NCBI RefSeq assembly: GCF_030269925.1
Contig: NC_085108.1
Span: forward strand, 4,588,001-4,652,000
Direction of reading: 5' to 3'
Source: Bombyx mori
Lineage: Eukaryota > Arthropoda > Insecta > Lepidoptera > Bombycidae
DNA length: 64,000 nt
The notes beneath the pieces were generated by a model. That model searched no databases and was not told the origin of the DNA. It saw only the letters and a list, made by a program, of their open reading frames with translations. Position numbers and translations under genes: made by a program. Below are positions 18,124 through 28,784 of the stretch, piece after piece. Position 1 is the first letter of the stretch, and every line of letters begins with the position of its first letter.

Positions 18124-18317
18124 GGATCAGAATACCGGAGATTCGGAAGGGCATATCTGTTGAGGATATGGTATCTCTACATTCTGTATACACTATATAC
18201 AAAGCGGTTAAATTTTTTGTTTGTTACCTGTCAAGAATTCATTGACCCCAAACAACAGAAGCATTGAAAAGCAACGTCATTGGAACATGACTCTAGTTCG
18301 AAATGCAACTTTTTTTG

Positions 18318-18348
<31 letters not shown>

Positions 18349-18430
18349 TATAATGAAACCGCTTGAAGTCCTAAGCGGTCACCATTTCGTCAGGACGACG
18401 GTATGCAGTAAATCCAAGCATACCTATAAA

Positions 18431-18586
18431 ATGGCGACGCACGGCGGCGACCACAAAGAGATGTCCGACGTGGGCCGCATAGCACCGAGAAACTTGGTGC
18501 CCTCGCGTATACAACTATTCCGCCACTTCCATGGACCGGTTTATGCAATATGTCAGGTGCTATATTCCGTTCGTCAACGGATTTAG
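18431..18586 (+). CDS. Candidate small ORF, 51 residues, unknown
   Basis: An ATG in a good context (AAAATGG) opens 51 codons, MATHGGDHKEMSDVGRIAPR through VLYSVRQRI, then TAG. Codons 1-30 are GC-rich at third positions (GGC, GAC, CAC, GTG, CGC, CCG), unlike the AT-rich surroundings. I recognise no family, signal peptide or membrane segment. It is antisense within the large Dll intron. It could be a genuine micro-gene, an exon of something longer, or a transposon fragment. Confidence 0.25.
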   Translation: MATHGGDHKEMSDVGRIAPRNLVPSRIQLFRHFHGPVYAICQVLYSVRQRI

Positions 18587-18589
18587 TTA

Positions 18590-18940
18590 TTTAAGCCTAT
18601 TGAGACTTAGATTCGATGATTTTAATAACAACAACTACAGTGTATAAATAAAATACGGGCTTGTAAAATGAATATTCGCGTTTATTCTAAATTTTTTTTA
18701 ATTTGATTACAACTTGTCATGCATGGGGCTAGAAAGCTGGAACGGAAGAGAGGGTTGCCAAGAACAAATCTTAAAATTAGCAACTTAGTTAGGACTTAGG
18801 TGTTACCATTACAATATTACAATAAAATTCTAATGTTCATATTTTGATTGAGCATACAGTATTAACAAACATAATTAAACAGCGAAGCTTAAATGAGCAT
18901 TCTTGTCGCTAGTCGATCGGATATTACAGCAAAGTAATTA
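18590..18940. other. Nothing recognised
   Basis: AT-rich spacer before the SINE at 18940. Confidence 0.45.
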
Positions 18941-19206
18941 AATAATAAATAAATATAAATATTAACTAACAATCACGTCACGTTAACTGGTCCCGTGATA
19001 AGTTCGTAAATAACTTGTGTTACAGGTACAAGATAACGGAAATAAATGTGAGATTTTTATTATACACATACATATATTTAATATACATCCATAACCCTGG
19101 AAAATACATATATATTTATCATAGAAATATCTCCCCTTGGCGGGATTCGAACCCGCGACCCCCCTGTGTAGTGACCATGTCACTTACCACTACACCAGAC
19201 GGCCGT
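18940..19206 (-). mobile_element. tRNA-headed SINE distinct from Bm1
   Basis: On the minus strand the head GGCCGTCTGGTGTAGTGG carries a Pol III A box, and GGTTCGAATCCCG is a B box. The acceptor arm does not pair as a tRNA. The head is followed by a body with ggttatggatgtatatt, gttatcttgtacctgtaaca and cacgggaccagtt, and an AT-rich (ATTT)n tail. The tail resembles a widespread lepidopteran SINE/LINE 3' end (from memory). Confidence 0.75.
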
Positions 19207-19520
19207 TAAATTTTATTAATTGCAATTACAATTTCAATTTACTGTCGAATCATAAACGTTATTATTTACAGGCGTTATAGAACTTCTGAAGCTTCGCATG
19301 CTTTACACTTTTACAGTATCCGTGGGTCACGAATGTGATCTTGTTCGTAATTATTTGATGTTATAAATAAACACGAGATTAATTCGTAATAATAGTTTTA
19401 ATTATTTGCATTTACGACACGAAAAGATGTACATATTAAAAATAAATTGTTACAGTGTATTGATGAATTGAAAAGTATTAAAATAAATACATTACTAATA
19501 GTGTATTAGTAAGGATCCTA
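19207..19520. other. Nothing recognised
   Basis: AT-rich spacer, no ORF. Confidence 0.45.
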
Positions 19521-19717
19521 TAGACATAGCCCACTGAGTTTCTCGCCGAATCTTCTCAGTGGGTCGCGCTTCCGATCCGGTGGTACATTCTGCGAAGCAT
19601 TGCTTTTGCTAGGGCCAGTGTCAGCAATACTCCCGGTTTGAGCCCTGTGAGCTCACCTACACCTCAAGGAGAAGCTGAAATAGCCTCTCGAGGCTATCAG
19701 CATAGGTACAAAAAAAG
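19521..19717 (+). mobile_element. LINE-B 3' end with poly(A)
   Basis: agacatagcccactgagttt through aggctatcagcataggtac and A(7). Confidence 0.8.
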
Positions 19718-20803
19718 AAGTAAAGATTAAAAACAATATATAATACGTTAATTTTAAATAGCAACAAGGTATAAATGGGAATATTTAGAGAGTATTGAGT
19801 GTGAGAAAGGTATTAATTAAATTGAAAAAAAAAAAGGTATTATTAGCCTTACAGTTCTTCTGAATTTCCAGGTACAAGCTGTCAATGTTAATCCTGTTAA
19901 TCCTTTGCCCGATGCACTTTTAAACAGTAAGGTATATGAAGAGGACGTATTATAAAAACGTTTTAGTCATTTAAAAGTTAATTACGTGGAATGAATGATA
20001 GAATTACAAACTTAACAATGCTTTAGTACAGTAAATCAATCAGATATTAATTGACGAAACGATATGAAAAAAAATAATCTTAATAATAAAACCGAAAAGC
20101 GAAACGCTAAATATAATAAATTGTAACGCGAAAACGACTCAATTCGAGTACTCAAAGAAGATATACGAGCGATTAATTAAAATTAAATGAATATTAATGC
20201 GTTGCTCGGTGTTGCATGAAGCCGACCAAAAAACAGTAGCGGCTTCGAGCCGCATGCCACTGTCCGCACACTGAATGATGTGGAGTCTGTGCTTATAGTT
20301 TTTTTTTTTTTTGCAACTTTAGTCCTTTTGAGACAACAATTTGCGCCTTGTATTCGGTACGCTATTTTTCTCAATCGACCTTGAACAAGTACCGAGGTTA
20401 AAACAATGATTTATATGAATAACGTGATAAAAAAATGTCTGGGGAAGGTCGAAAACGATCTGTCAGTTATAAAAGATGAAATAACCACAATTTATTATTA
20501 TGTTACGAACGAATCTCGGTACGGTATTTTTTTTTAAAAATCAAATCGAAGTTATTTACAAACTATAAACGAGTTTCGGGCAAAAGGGTCAAGACTAAAG
20601 ATCCAAAGACAACGACAACACGAAACTGACACAGTAACGTCAAGTTAAATGTCAAAATCTTTTCCAGAGTATTGTGCAAGAGCGAAATAAAGTGTCGAAT
20701 AACATTAATTGAGACCTCGACGAAAGCTACTGGCTTTTTTTTAAATGCCAAAGGGTTTTCTCTACGGCTTATCGATAGAATCCTTTTTACTTGTTTTTAT
20801 TTA
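19718..20803. other. No gene supported
   Basis: AT-rich. Two minus-strand ORFs of about 62 codons (20183-20374 and 20563-20751) have no recognisable features. Confidence 0.4.
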
Positions 20804-21118
20804 TCTTATACCTTTAAACGAGCAATTCTAGTATATTAATATATATATATATATATATAATCTGAATCTCGGAAACGGCTCCAACGATTTTCATAAAATT
20901 TAGTATATATAGGATTTCGGGGGCGATAAATCGATCTAGCTACGATTTATTTTTAGAAAATGTTGTTTTATTCGTGTTTTCGATAATCAGCTCTTCCCGA
21001 CATCTATTGGCGAATAATAATACTATTTTTCTTAATTGAGGGCAACTAGCCGCTTTAAAGACACAAAAAGATGGCGTTATCAAAAAAAAAAACAGAGCAA
21101 AGCTCGGTCATCATCTAG
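20804..21118 (+). mobile_element. Non-autonomous Helitron (type H4), 315 bp
   Basis: Starts TCTTATACCTTTAAACGAGC after A. Contains (TA)n, cggaaacggctccaacgat and cgggggcgataaatcgatct. Ends with hairpin GAGC-AAA-GCTC and CTAG|T. A second copy lies at 62662-62948. Confidence 0.8.
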
Positions 21119-21449
21119 TTTTTATTAATTCGCTTTTATGTTCGGATGTTCGAATGGAACTTTGTTTTTGGTTATATTATGGAAAAAAATTGTGACGAAT
21201 TCATAATTTGAGTTTACTAATATATACCAGATTCGCGTGATAAAATACTGTCGCTTAATTCTGTTTTCTGTTAGAGCAGAAAAAATAAGAGTCGTATCCT
21301 TTATAATGCATTGTAAAAGTACAATATTCTATATACAATATTCTTACAATAATTCTTTTTAATGTAACATAATTATTTACAGACTTCCACTCGGCGCATT
21401 AGTTAGAAATGCTATTAACATAGTCAACATATTAGAAGCAGGTTACCAA
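21119..21449. other. Nothing recognised
   Basis: AT-rich spacer. Confidence 0.45.
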
Positions 21450-21594
21450 TTTTTTTTTTTTTTTTAATGCTTAGGTATGTGGACGAGTTCACAGCCCACC
21501 TGGTATTAAGTAATAAGGAGCCCATATACATCTACAACGTAAATGCGTTACCCACTTTGAGATATAAGTTCTACGGTCTCGAGTATAGTTACAA
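21450..21594 (-). mobile_element. Bm1 SINE, 3' half
   Basis: T(15), aatgcttaggtatgtggac through gtatagttacaa. The 5' part of the body is missing. Confidence 0.85.
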
Positions 21595-22506
21595 GTGCAA
21601 TACGTTAAATAGATTTTATTTTTATTTTATCTATTTATTTATTAATTTACGGTACCTTTTTAACATCTAGGTTCATTAACGAACACAGCTTACAGTATAG
21701 TTTTAAGTTATATTGGCTTCAAGATCATACTAAATTACAATTAATACAAATCGATGATCTTTAAAAAAACTAAGATTCTGCTTATACTTATCTTGAGTCA
21801 GACAGTCCGTTAAATTATCAGGGAGTTTACAAAATTGTCTTTCTATGTCATATGCTTTACATTCGGCTAAGAAGTGTACCACAGTTTGATCTACACCACA
21901 CTTACATTTGTTTTTATCTGTAGACATTTCTTGTTGTTGCAATGAATCGAAAAAGTCGTTTTTTGAAAAAGAAAAAAGAAAAGTAATGAATGTCCCTATT
22001 GCAAAGTATGTGATGTTTTCAGACTGATATGCAACTTGAACAAAACACCTAATTTAAAATAAAAAAGAGATTAATTTAAAACTTAACTAAATTATAATAT
22101 AACGAAAGAATTTACAACTTAAGCTTCTGTATTCATACAGTTGACTACTATTTAAATAATTAATTAATTTAGATAAGTATATAGTAATAATAAGATACTT
22201 AAATAATTGGATTAATTAAATCGTTTTAAGTATGTAATTGCAAAATCGATATAAACATTGATTTTATATCGGATCGCCCCCTCACTAAGCGATCATGAAT
22301 TTATTACGCGAATTCATAATATAAAAGTTTAATGTTGTTTTTTGTTTTTTGTCATTAAAAGTTCAACTGTCATTGGCGGTCTGCCGGCGCTGGGCCACGG
22401 CTCATTAATGATTTTAAATCATTTTATTGTTTACGATTGAGACCCAAAATGACAAGTGTGATGTTTAGACTGGAGAAAGAGCTCGAGTGTTGAAACCTTA
22501 ATGCAA
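21595..22506. other. No gene supported; possible degraded retroelement ORF
   Basis: 21730-21942 (-) is a 70-codon frame, with CGVDQTVVHFLAECKAYDIER in its first half. That C-x-x-x-x-T-x-x-H-x-x-x-x-C layout resembles the zinc-knuckle-like region after RNase H in some LINE polyproteins (inference). The rest is AT-rich. Confidence 0.35.
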
Positions 22507-22662
22507 TTTTTTATTTTTTATTGCTTAGATGGGTGGTCGAGCTCACAGCCCACCTGATGTTAAGTGGTTACTGGAGCCCATAGAGATCTACAACGTAAAT
22601 GCGCCACCCACCTTGAGATATAAGTTCTAAGATCTCAGTATAGTTACAACGGCTGCCCCACC
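22507..22662 (-). mobile_element. Bm1 SINE, 3' part
   Basis: ttattgcttagatgggtgg through aacggctgccccacc. The 5' third is missing. Confidence 0.85.
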
Positions 22663-22890
22663 AGCAATTTACTGCATGCAACTGGTGGTCTTGCGCCAGC
22701 CAGTGTTAGCGACATCTCAAAGTGAATGCCGAAGTGAACCTTGATAAATAACGTGGATGATAACTTTGGCTGTGCAAGATTCACAATCCGAATTCAATAA
22801 CTCGACGCTCATTCCTTCATCGGTTTTTGGTTACGTAACTATACGCTGCACCTGTTAGCCTCTGAGAATTAAATTTGAAATTGATCTTTA

Positions 22891-23082
22891 GAATTCCAAT
22901 TGACATATACAACATAAGTGCCGCCAGCCACCTCGAGACATAAGTTCTTAGGTCTCAGTTTTTACAGTACAGCGTCTGCCCCGCCTTTAAAACCGAAACG
23001 CATGACTTCGTCACGGCAGAAATAGGCAGTGTGGTAGTACCTACCCGTGCGAACTGATATGAAGTCCAACCTCCAGTACAAT
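22891..23082 (-). repeat. Diverged Bm1-like SINE
   Basis: Clearly alignable to the Bm1 body but with many substitutions, and tttttacagtacagc replaces the usual tatagttac segment. Old copy or subfamily. Confidence 0.7.
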
Positions 23083-23504
23083 ATGGTCGAAATATGTTTT
23101 TATCGCCTCAGTAAAAGCCATTTCGCCAACCTTAGCTCGGAGTCACGGAATAACACGTCAATGTGTCGCATTCGCGCGAAATCTATCGATCATTTATCGA
23201 TACATTTTCCATTCGGGTGTACCCACATCACTATTCACAGTTTTATTTGCATATTTATAAACTTACTATCATTGAGAGCGAATGACAGAGGATGAATTTG
23301 CGTATATTACTAAATGGTCGAGCGTTTTAAACTCGCTCGGGTTATTATTACCGTCATGCTTATGTCTGGCACCAAGCATTTGTGGATCCGGTTCTAAGGG
23401 GAGGACTGTTCCGTAGTATTTAGACTATGACCTCATTACGGCAGCTCATGTTACCTGACTGCTTTTAAGTTATGACACGAACCCAAAGACATGCTCAAAA
23501 TATG
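23083..23504. other. No gene supported
   Basis: An 82-codon ORF at 23047-23295 starts inside the SINE and has no known motif. Confidence 0.4.
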
Positions 23505-23754
23505 TTTTTATTTCTATTTATTGCTTAGGTGGTTGGACGAGCTCACAGCCCACCTGGTGTTAAGTGGTTACTGGAACCCATAGACATCTACAACATAAAT
23601 GCGCCACACACCTTGAGACATAAGTTCTAAGGTCTCAGTATAGTTACAACGGCTTCCCTACCTTTCAAACTGAAACGCATTACTGCTTCACGGCAGAAAT
23701 AGGCGGGGCGGTGGTACCTACCCGTGTGGACTCACAAGAGGTCCTACCACCAGT
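23505..23754 (-). mobile_element. Bm1 SINE body
   Basis: tattgcttaggtggttggac through cctaccaccagta. Confidence 0.9.
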
Positions 23755-23989
23755 AGGATGAGTATACGTGAGCCTATACTTGCTAAATTTAAAAGCTTAT
23801 TAAAAAAACATTTGTTAAATACGTTATAACCATTTACGTAAATTAATTGTGTTATTATAGTATAAGCTAGTTGAATGGTTTATACGCTATGTTTGTATAA
23901 AGCGAGTTACCTGCAGTCAAACTGCATAAGCAGTTTTGCGGGGCATGTTTTGAATGTAAGTGTAACTTCTTATGAATAAATATATTACA

Positions 23990-24004
23990 TACATACATAC
24001 ATAC
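23990..24004. repeat. (CATA)n microsatellite
   Basis: About four tetranucleotide units directly beside the SINE head at 24005. Confidence 0.8.
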
Positions 24005-24396
24005 AGTAATTACGCAAATTATAATTTTGCGGGTTTGATTTTTTATTACACGATGTTATTCCTTCACCGTGGAAGTCAATCGTGAACAATTGTTAAGTAC
24101 GTATTTCATTAGAAAAATTTGTACCCGCCTACGGGATTCGAACACCGGTGCATCGCTATATACGAATGTACCGGACGTCTTATCCTTTAGGCCACGACGA
24201 CTTCATGAGTTACCGGAGCCCATAGATATCTACAACGTAAACGCGCTACACACCTTGAGATATAAGTTCTAAGGACTTAGTATAGTTACAACGGCTTCCC
24301 CACCCTTCAAACCGAAACGCATTACTGCTTCACGGCAGAAATAGGCAGGATTATGGTAGCTACCCGTGCGGACTCACAAGAGGTCCTACCACCAGT
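24005..24396 (-). mobile_element. Rearranged Bm1: body placed upstream of its tRNA head
   Basis: On the minus strand a Bm1 body (24396 to about 24212, gtaggacc through gctccggtaa) is followed by a complete tRNA-like head. The head has gtcgtcgtggcctaaagg, B box ggtgttcgaatccc, and runs to cgtaattactg. This is the reverse of the normal head-body order. The body has lost its 3' end, and the head ends at a (CATA)n tract. Confidence 0.8.
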
Positions 24397-25314
24397 AAAA
24401 AAGTAAAAATGCAAATCGAAATGTCTTGTGGCATATACAGACATGACGGTGGTACCTATCCGAACTGGGCCTATAAATTTAATAGTGGGGCCATAGTTGA
24501 ATTTAAGTAATGAAACATTAAAAGCTCTCGTGTCGCCATGGAGTCGCCCTAGGGCTGTCGAAGCTGCTGCGATCCCGTCAATTACAATTAGCGGCGGGAT
24601 TGTGTTCAGCGCAGCCCTTCTTATTAGCTAAGGGGCAAGATGTGATTACGGTTGTTTGCGGGATTCAATTTATGTTCACGCTCGTTAAGTCTTTTATGGG
24701 ATAGGCAGGGTTATGAATTGTTATGATTATATCAACAATACGTTTAGGTTCGGTCAGATTTATCTATTTGTGGATAATGAAGCGTTGTTTTCGTAAATTT
24801 TAGTTATTTGTGTTACACAAATGGACGAACGTGATCATGGACCGCCGTGCCGTAAGTCGTCGGAGCACATCGACACCGTCACCAAGTTTAAGATGTGACA
24901 TTGAAGTTTAAGATTTTTTATATGGTGGTCTGCTTTACGAGTTGAAACGCATGATTCCTCCGCGGTAGAATTGTGCAGGATAGTGGCTCCAACCCGGGCG
25001 GGCTCAGAACGCGAGGTATAAGGAGTAAAAGCATGTTTATATGATGCTTGGTGGCCCCACGACCATCTCATCCGTTGTTAAGTAGATACCCACTTTGAGA
25101 AATGAAGGCTCAATTCGCCTACGTCATGGAAAACGGATAGTTCGCTTTGGGCAATTCGCAAGTGTAGCCCACTTAATGCCAAGCGAGCTGACATCATCTG
25201 CCCCTCTAGAGCGTAAATAATTAAATAGTAGTCTCAAGAATTCACTGTCAAAATTCCCTGGATTGAGACCATATTGAGCTTTGAAATTCAGGGCAATTTT
25301 CACCATCATATGAT
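24397..25314. other. No gene supported; one old Bm1-like scrap
   Basis: 24935-25020 is a degenerate reverse Bm1 piece (gttgaaacgcatgattcct, caacccgggcgggctcag). 25124-25309 (-) is a 61-codon ORF without known motif. Confidence 0.4.
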
Positions 25315-25446
25315 GCTTTTTTTTATTGCTTAGTTGGGTGGACGAGCTCCCAGCCCACCTGGTGTTAAGTGGTTACTGGAGCCCATGGAGATCTACGACG
25401 TAAATGCGCCACCCACCTTGAGATATAAGTTCTAAGGTCACAAGTT
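25315..25446 (-). mobile_element. Bm1 SINE, 3' half
   Basis: Poly(T), attgcttagttgggtggac through gttctaaggtcacaag. Confidence 0.85.
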
Positions 25447-25794
25447 ACATGCTCGGGTGGGTGAAGATGTCAGATGTTTGAAAGCTTCTCTGCGGTTCGA
25501 AGGTGTCTTTAAGCTAGTTACCGCCCTTCTTCAAAGTCGGCTCAAGATAGCAGTTTCAAATGAAGACATTCGCTGCCAATAATTTGATACGGTTTCATGT
25601 TGCGTCGTTATTTTGTAAGGAGAGTCTTTACGGCCGAAAACGGATTGTAGAGGGTTGTTTAGATATACGGATAGAGCGTGTATGGGTGGTGTTGTATTGT
25701 TAAATTTTATTCTAAACAAAATTAAATGAAAATATTAATTTCGAAACAATCATATATATATATTTTTTTTGTAATTTCATCGAGCTTAAGTCCA
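25447..25794. other. Nothing recognised
   Basis: Short overlapping ORFs only. Confidence 0.4.
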
Positions 25795-25842
25795 GGCACC
25801 AGGGCTGTGAGTTCGTCCACCCATCTAGGCAATAAAAAAAAG
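25795..25842 (+). repeat. Bm1 SINE terminal scrap
   Basis: gggctgtgagttcgtccac, catctaggcaat and A(8). Confidence 0.75.
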
Positions 25843-25924
25843 GTAACGGGACCTTTAAGCCATGTTTCATTTTTTCTTAATTTCTGCTCTGCGAAGCAAG
25901 CATTCATTTGAGTCTTTAATCAAT

Positions 25925-26062
25925 TTGGATGTAATTAAATGAAACTAGATGAGTGAGGATGAAATGAAGTTTCAGTAAAATAGTGGCTATTTACTGAGAC
26001 ATTTTGAAAAGTCCGAGAAGCTAAGTTCAACCGCTTTGATTAATTTTCCCGCATTTATGCAC
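25925..26062 (-). repeat. Dispersed repeat D, copy 1
   Basis: The reverse complement contains agcttctcggacttttc, ctcagtaaatagccac, attttactgaaacttcattt and catcctcactcatct, shared with copies near 31.6, 45.1 and 46.5 kb. Confidence 0.55.
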
Positions 26063-26458
26063 TTTCGGAGACGCTAAACATTTGTTAAGCCTCCATTATC
26101 ACATGCTTAAGCCTGAAGGAACATTAAATTAACAAAAGCTTACACAGCTTCGCTCCTTTTATCTCCGCCAAAAACCTTTTAACATTTCAATTGTATCGGT
26201 CTGAGAGGACATCGACGGATGACTGTGGAGTTGTAATTCAAAAACACAACTTTACATCAAAGCCATACATCTATATATTAATACGTGAAGCAAAAACTTT
26301 GTACCTCTTTTTACGACAATTGCGCGGACGGAGGAGTATGAATTTTCCCGCACTTATAGAGAAATATAGAGAAGGAGCGCAGAATGCTAATATTTTTTAA
26401 ATTATGCATTACATAACAATACATCAAATAAATAAATAAAACATTACGCATACTACAT

Positions 26459-26785
26459 GGTTTTTTTTTAATCCTACCTAAGCTGAGAGCCTTGAGGGTC
26501 TATTTCAGCGTAACCTTAACTAGTTGGTGAACTCACGGGGCTCAAACCTGACGACGTTGCTAACACGAACCCTAGCAAGAGCCGTGCTTCGCAGAATCTA
26601 CCTCCGGATCGGAAACGCGACCCACTGAGAAGATCCAGCGAGAAACTCAGTGGGCTGTGTCTGATGGTTAATTTACTCGCCGAGCCCTTCGTCGCAAGCG
26701 ACGGGTTCGACGAGAACGATGACCGGTGCTTGAGTTACCCGAAAGCACCGTTAGTGGATCGGGAGGAACCGAAATGACGTGTGCC
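26459..26785 (-). mobile_element. LINE-B 3' end, long copy
   Basis: Poly(T), cctacctaagctgagagcct, gaaacgcgacccactgagaa, cttcgtcgcaagcgacgggt, cgacgagaacgatgaccgg, cccgaaagcaccg. Shows more of the LINE-B 3' region than other copies. Sits within the Helitron. Confidence 0.8.
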
Positions 26786-27015
26786 AATGTATTTGACACA
26801 GACATATATATACTCTTTGTTTACTGTCAAGCTTTTAATATTGCTTAAAATCTGTGATCAAATTAAGAATAGGTTAATATTGTTTGTCTATAAGATTATT
26901 TGTCTTAACGAAATCTGTGATTAAGGAAGTATAATAATTTTTCACAATAGAGTGGCAAAAAAACCATAATAATGTTTAACTTATAATTTTAATTAATTAT
27001 AGTCGAATTTCGACT

Positions 27016-27281
27016 TAGAATTAGTGAACTGAAGTGGCAATGGGCCGGCCACATAGCACGAAGAGAGGACGGTCGATGGGGCAGAAAGATCCTGGAGTGG
27101 CGACCACGTACTGGCAAGCGCAGTGTGGGACAGCCACCTACTAGATGGACCGACGACCTAGTAAAAAGCGCTGGGTCTCGTTGGATGCAGGTGGCAATGG
27201 ACCGGTCGCACTAGAAATCTATTGGAGAGGCCTATGTTCAGCAGTGGACGGCGATAGGTTGAAATGAAGATGATGATGATG
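27016..27281 (+). mobile_element. RTE-like LINE 3' end with 10-bp target site duplication
   Basis: Encodes an ORF end reading LKWQWAGHIAR, then GRPPTRWTDDLVK and a Trp-containing tail, followed by (GAT)n. This is typical of RTE-clade LINEs. It is flanked by direct repeats AATTTCGACT at 27006-27015 and 27282-27291. Confidence 0.85.
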
Positions 27282-27357
27282 AATTTCGACTAATCTGGGG
27301 CCACTAGTACAATATAATAAGGTAAAAGTTATTTAGTTTAAAACGTAAGTTACTATA

Positions 27358-27489
27358 TACCGGTCAGGTCCTTGGGCCCGCGATCTGTTCTGTGAACACC
27401 TGCAGATCGTTGAGTCTCACATAAAACGCGCGCCCCGTATGCGGGGGATCTCGTAGGAGATTCGGCCCCCGGCCCGAAAAAAAAAAAGG
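27358..27489 (+). repeat. GC-rich retroposon-like segment with poly(A)
   Basis: ggtccttgggcccgcgatct, cgcgccccgtatgcgggg, gattcggcccccggcccg, then A(11). The poly(A) and composition contrast suggest a retroposed 3' end of unknown origin. Confidence 0.4.
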
Positions 27490-28217
27490 TTAAAAGAGCG
27501 ATTTCATAATATTATCGTTATTGTCAGCGGTCCTTGATGCGCGTGGTACCTACATACAAACGCGTGGTAATAGGTGAGAGCTCGCGTCGTATGATAATTT
27601 CAAAGAAAAATGTAATAATACCAATACCAATGCGAAACACTAAGCGTCTTTTGTAGTTCTATATTTTGAAATATCGAATAAAATTAACCAGTTACCAATA
27701 TGAAAAAAAAAAACAAAAAAAAAAAAAAACCAGAACAGTATTAAAAAAAAATGATGCTCAAATAAAATATTATTATTTCTTGGCGGCATTGTTTTTTCGT
27801 GTCACGCAAGATGGCTTTCGCAGTTCCCGGAGACGGAAGTGGCGGCCATAATTATTTTCAAATTACATCCACAATTGTATATTCGTAACTTTTGTGTTGT
27901 AGGTAGGTAACCGTGAGAATGCATAGAACTAAGAACGGGTGACAATTTTTTTGTTTTGTCTATTTTCCTTGATGTTTTTTTTTTTTTCTTTTTTTTTTTC
28001 AAATTTAATCGTGTGAGTGTCGACGTTCCATTTTTTGTTTTGTTGTTTTTTTTTTTTTTTTCGAAGCTATTATCTGGCTTATACCTAGTATGTATTTTAG
28101 ATGACCTGACGACACACGATAAGGCTGAGATTTCACATTTGCTTTGGGATATGGTATAATGCCGCGGCTCAGAGTTAAAAGCGTGGTGGAACTAGGCAGA
28201 ATGGAGGCATATCTGCG
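27490..28217. other. No gene supported
   Basis: Long A and T runs at 27700-27730, 27975-28000 and 28045-28062. 27790-27850 is GC-richer without recognisable coding. Confidence 0.4.
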
Positions 28218-28432
28218 ATGGTGGTAGGACCTCTTGTGAGTCCGCACGGGTGGGTACCACCACTCCGCCTATTTCTGCCGTGAAACAGTAGGTAATGCGT
28301 TTCGGTTTGAAGAGCGGGGCAGCCGTTGTAACTATACTGAGACCTTAGAACTTATATCTCAAGGTGGGTGGCGCATTTACGTTGTAGACGTCTATGGGCT
28401 CCAGTAACCACTTAAAATAACAATAAAAAAAA
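28218..28432 (+). mobile_element. Bm1 SINE body with 3' deletion
   Basis: ggtggtaggacctcttgtga through ccagtaaccacttaa, then a deletion of the caggtgggctgtgagctcgt segment, caat and poly(A). Confidence 0.88.
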
Positions 28433-28755
28433 CTCCTACATAAAGTTAAAAATTTAAGAGCTTCACAAAAAGGCTAGCTAACCTTCTGGTACGTATTACT
28501 GCTTCTCGGTAGATAGCCACTCACAGTTCCGACTCAGCGCATTAATGCTAGGCACAATCAATCTTGCGATGCCCTTGACAAGTCAGTCGCCTCACCTACG
28601 ACTCGATATTTTCCTATTAATCATCACGACTGACAGCTAGGATGTGGCGTGGATAATGCGATTCGTTGCTTGGACGTCTGCGTTCGTAAGCAACGTTTGC
28701 CACGATCATTTGATTAAAAAAAAAAAAAAAAACTCCCGCTTATTTTTATTCTGTA
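28433..28755. other. Nothing recognised
   Basis: Spacer with an A(17) run near 28715-28731. Confidence 0.4.
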
Positions 28756-28784
28756 CTAGCTGACTCGGCAGACTTCGTATTGCC

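Larger units (their letters stand above)
26270..27307 (+). mobile_element. Helitron H1 carrying two nested LINE insertions
   Basis: 5' end TCTATATATTAATACGTG at 26270, 3' end CCACTAG|T at 27307. The interior is interrupted by a LINE-B end (26459-26785) and an RTE-like LINE end (27016-27281). The latter splits the terminal hairpin. Confidence 0.85.

Noticed and set aside
19132..19206. Possible functional tRNA gene
   Set aside because: A and B boxes are present, but the acceptor arm does not pair and a SINE body follows, so it was called a SINE head.
27666..28247. Lys-rich ORFs
   Set aside because: Created by long poly(A)/poly(T) runs.
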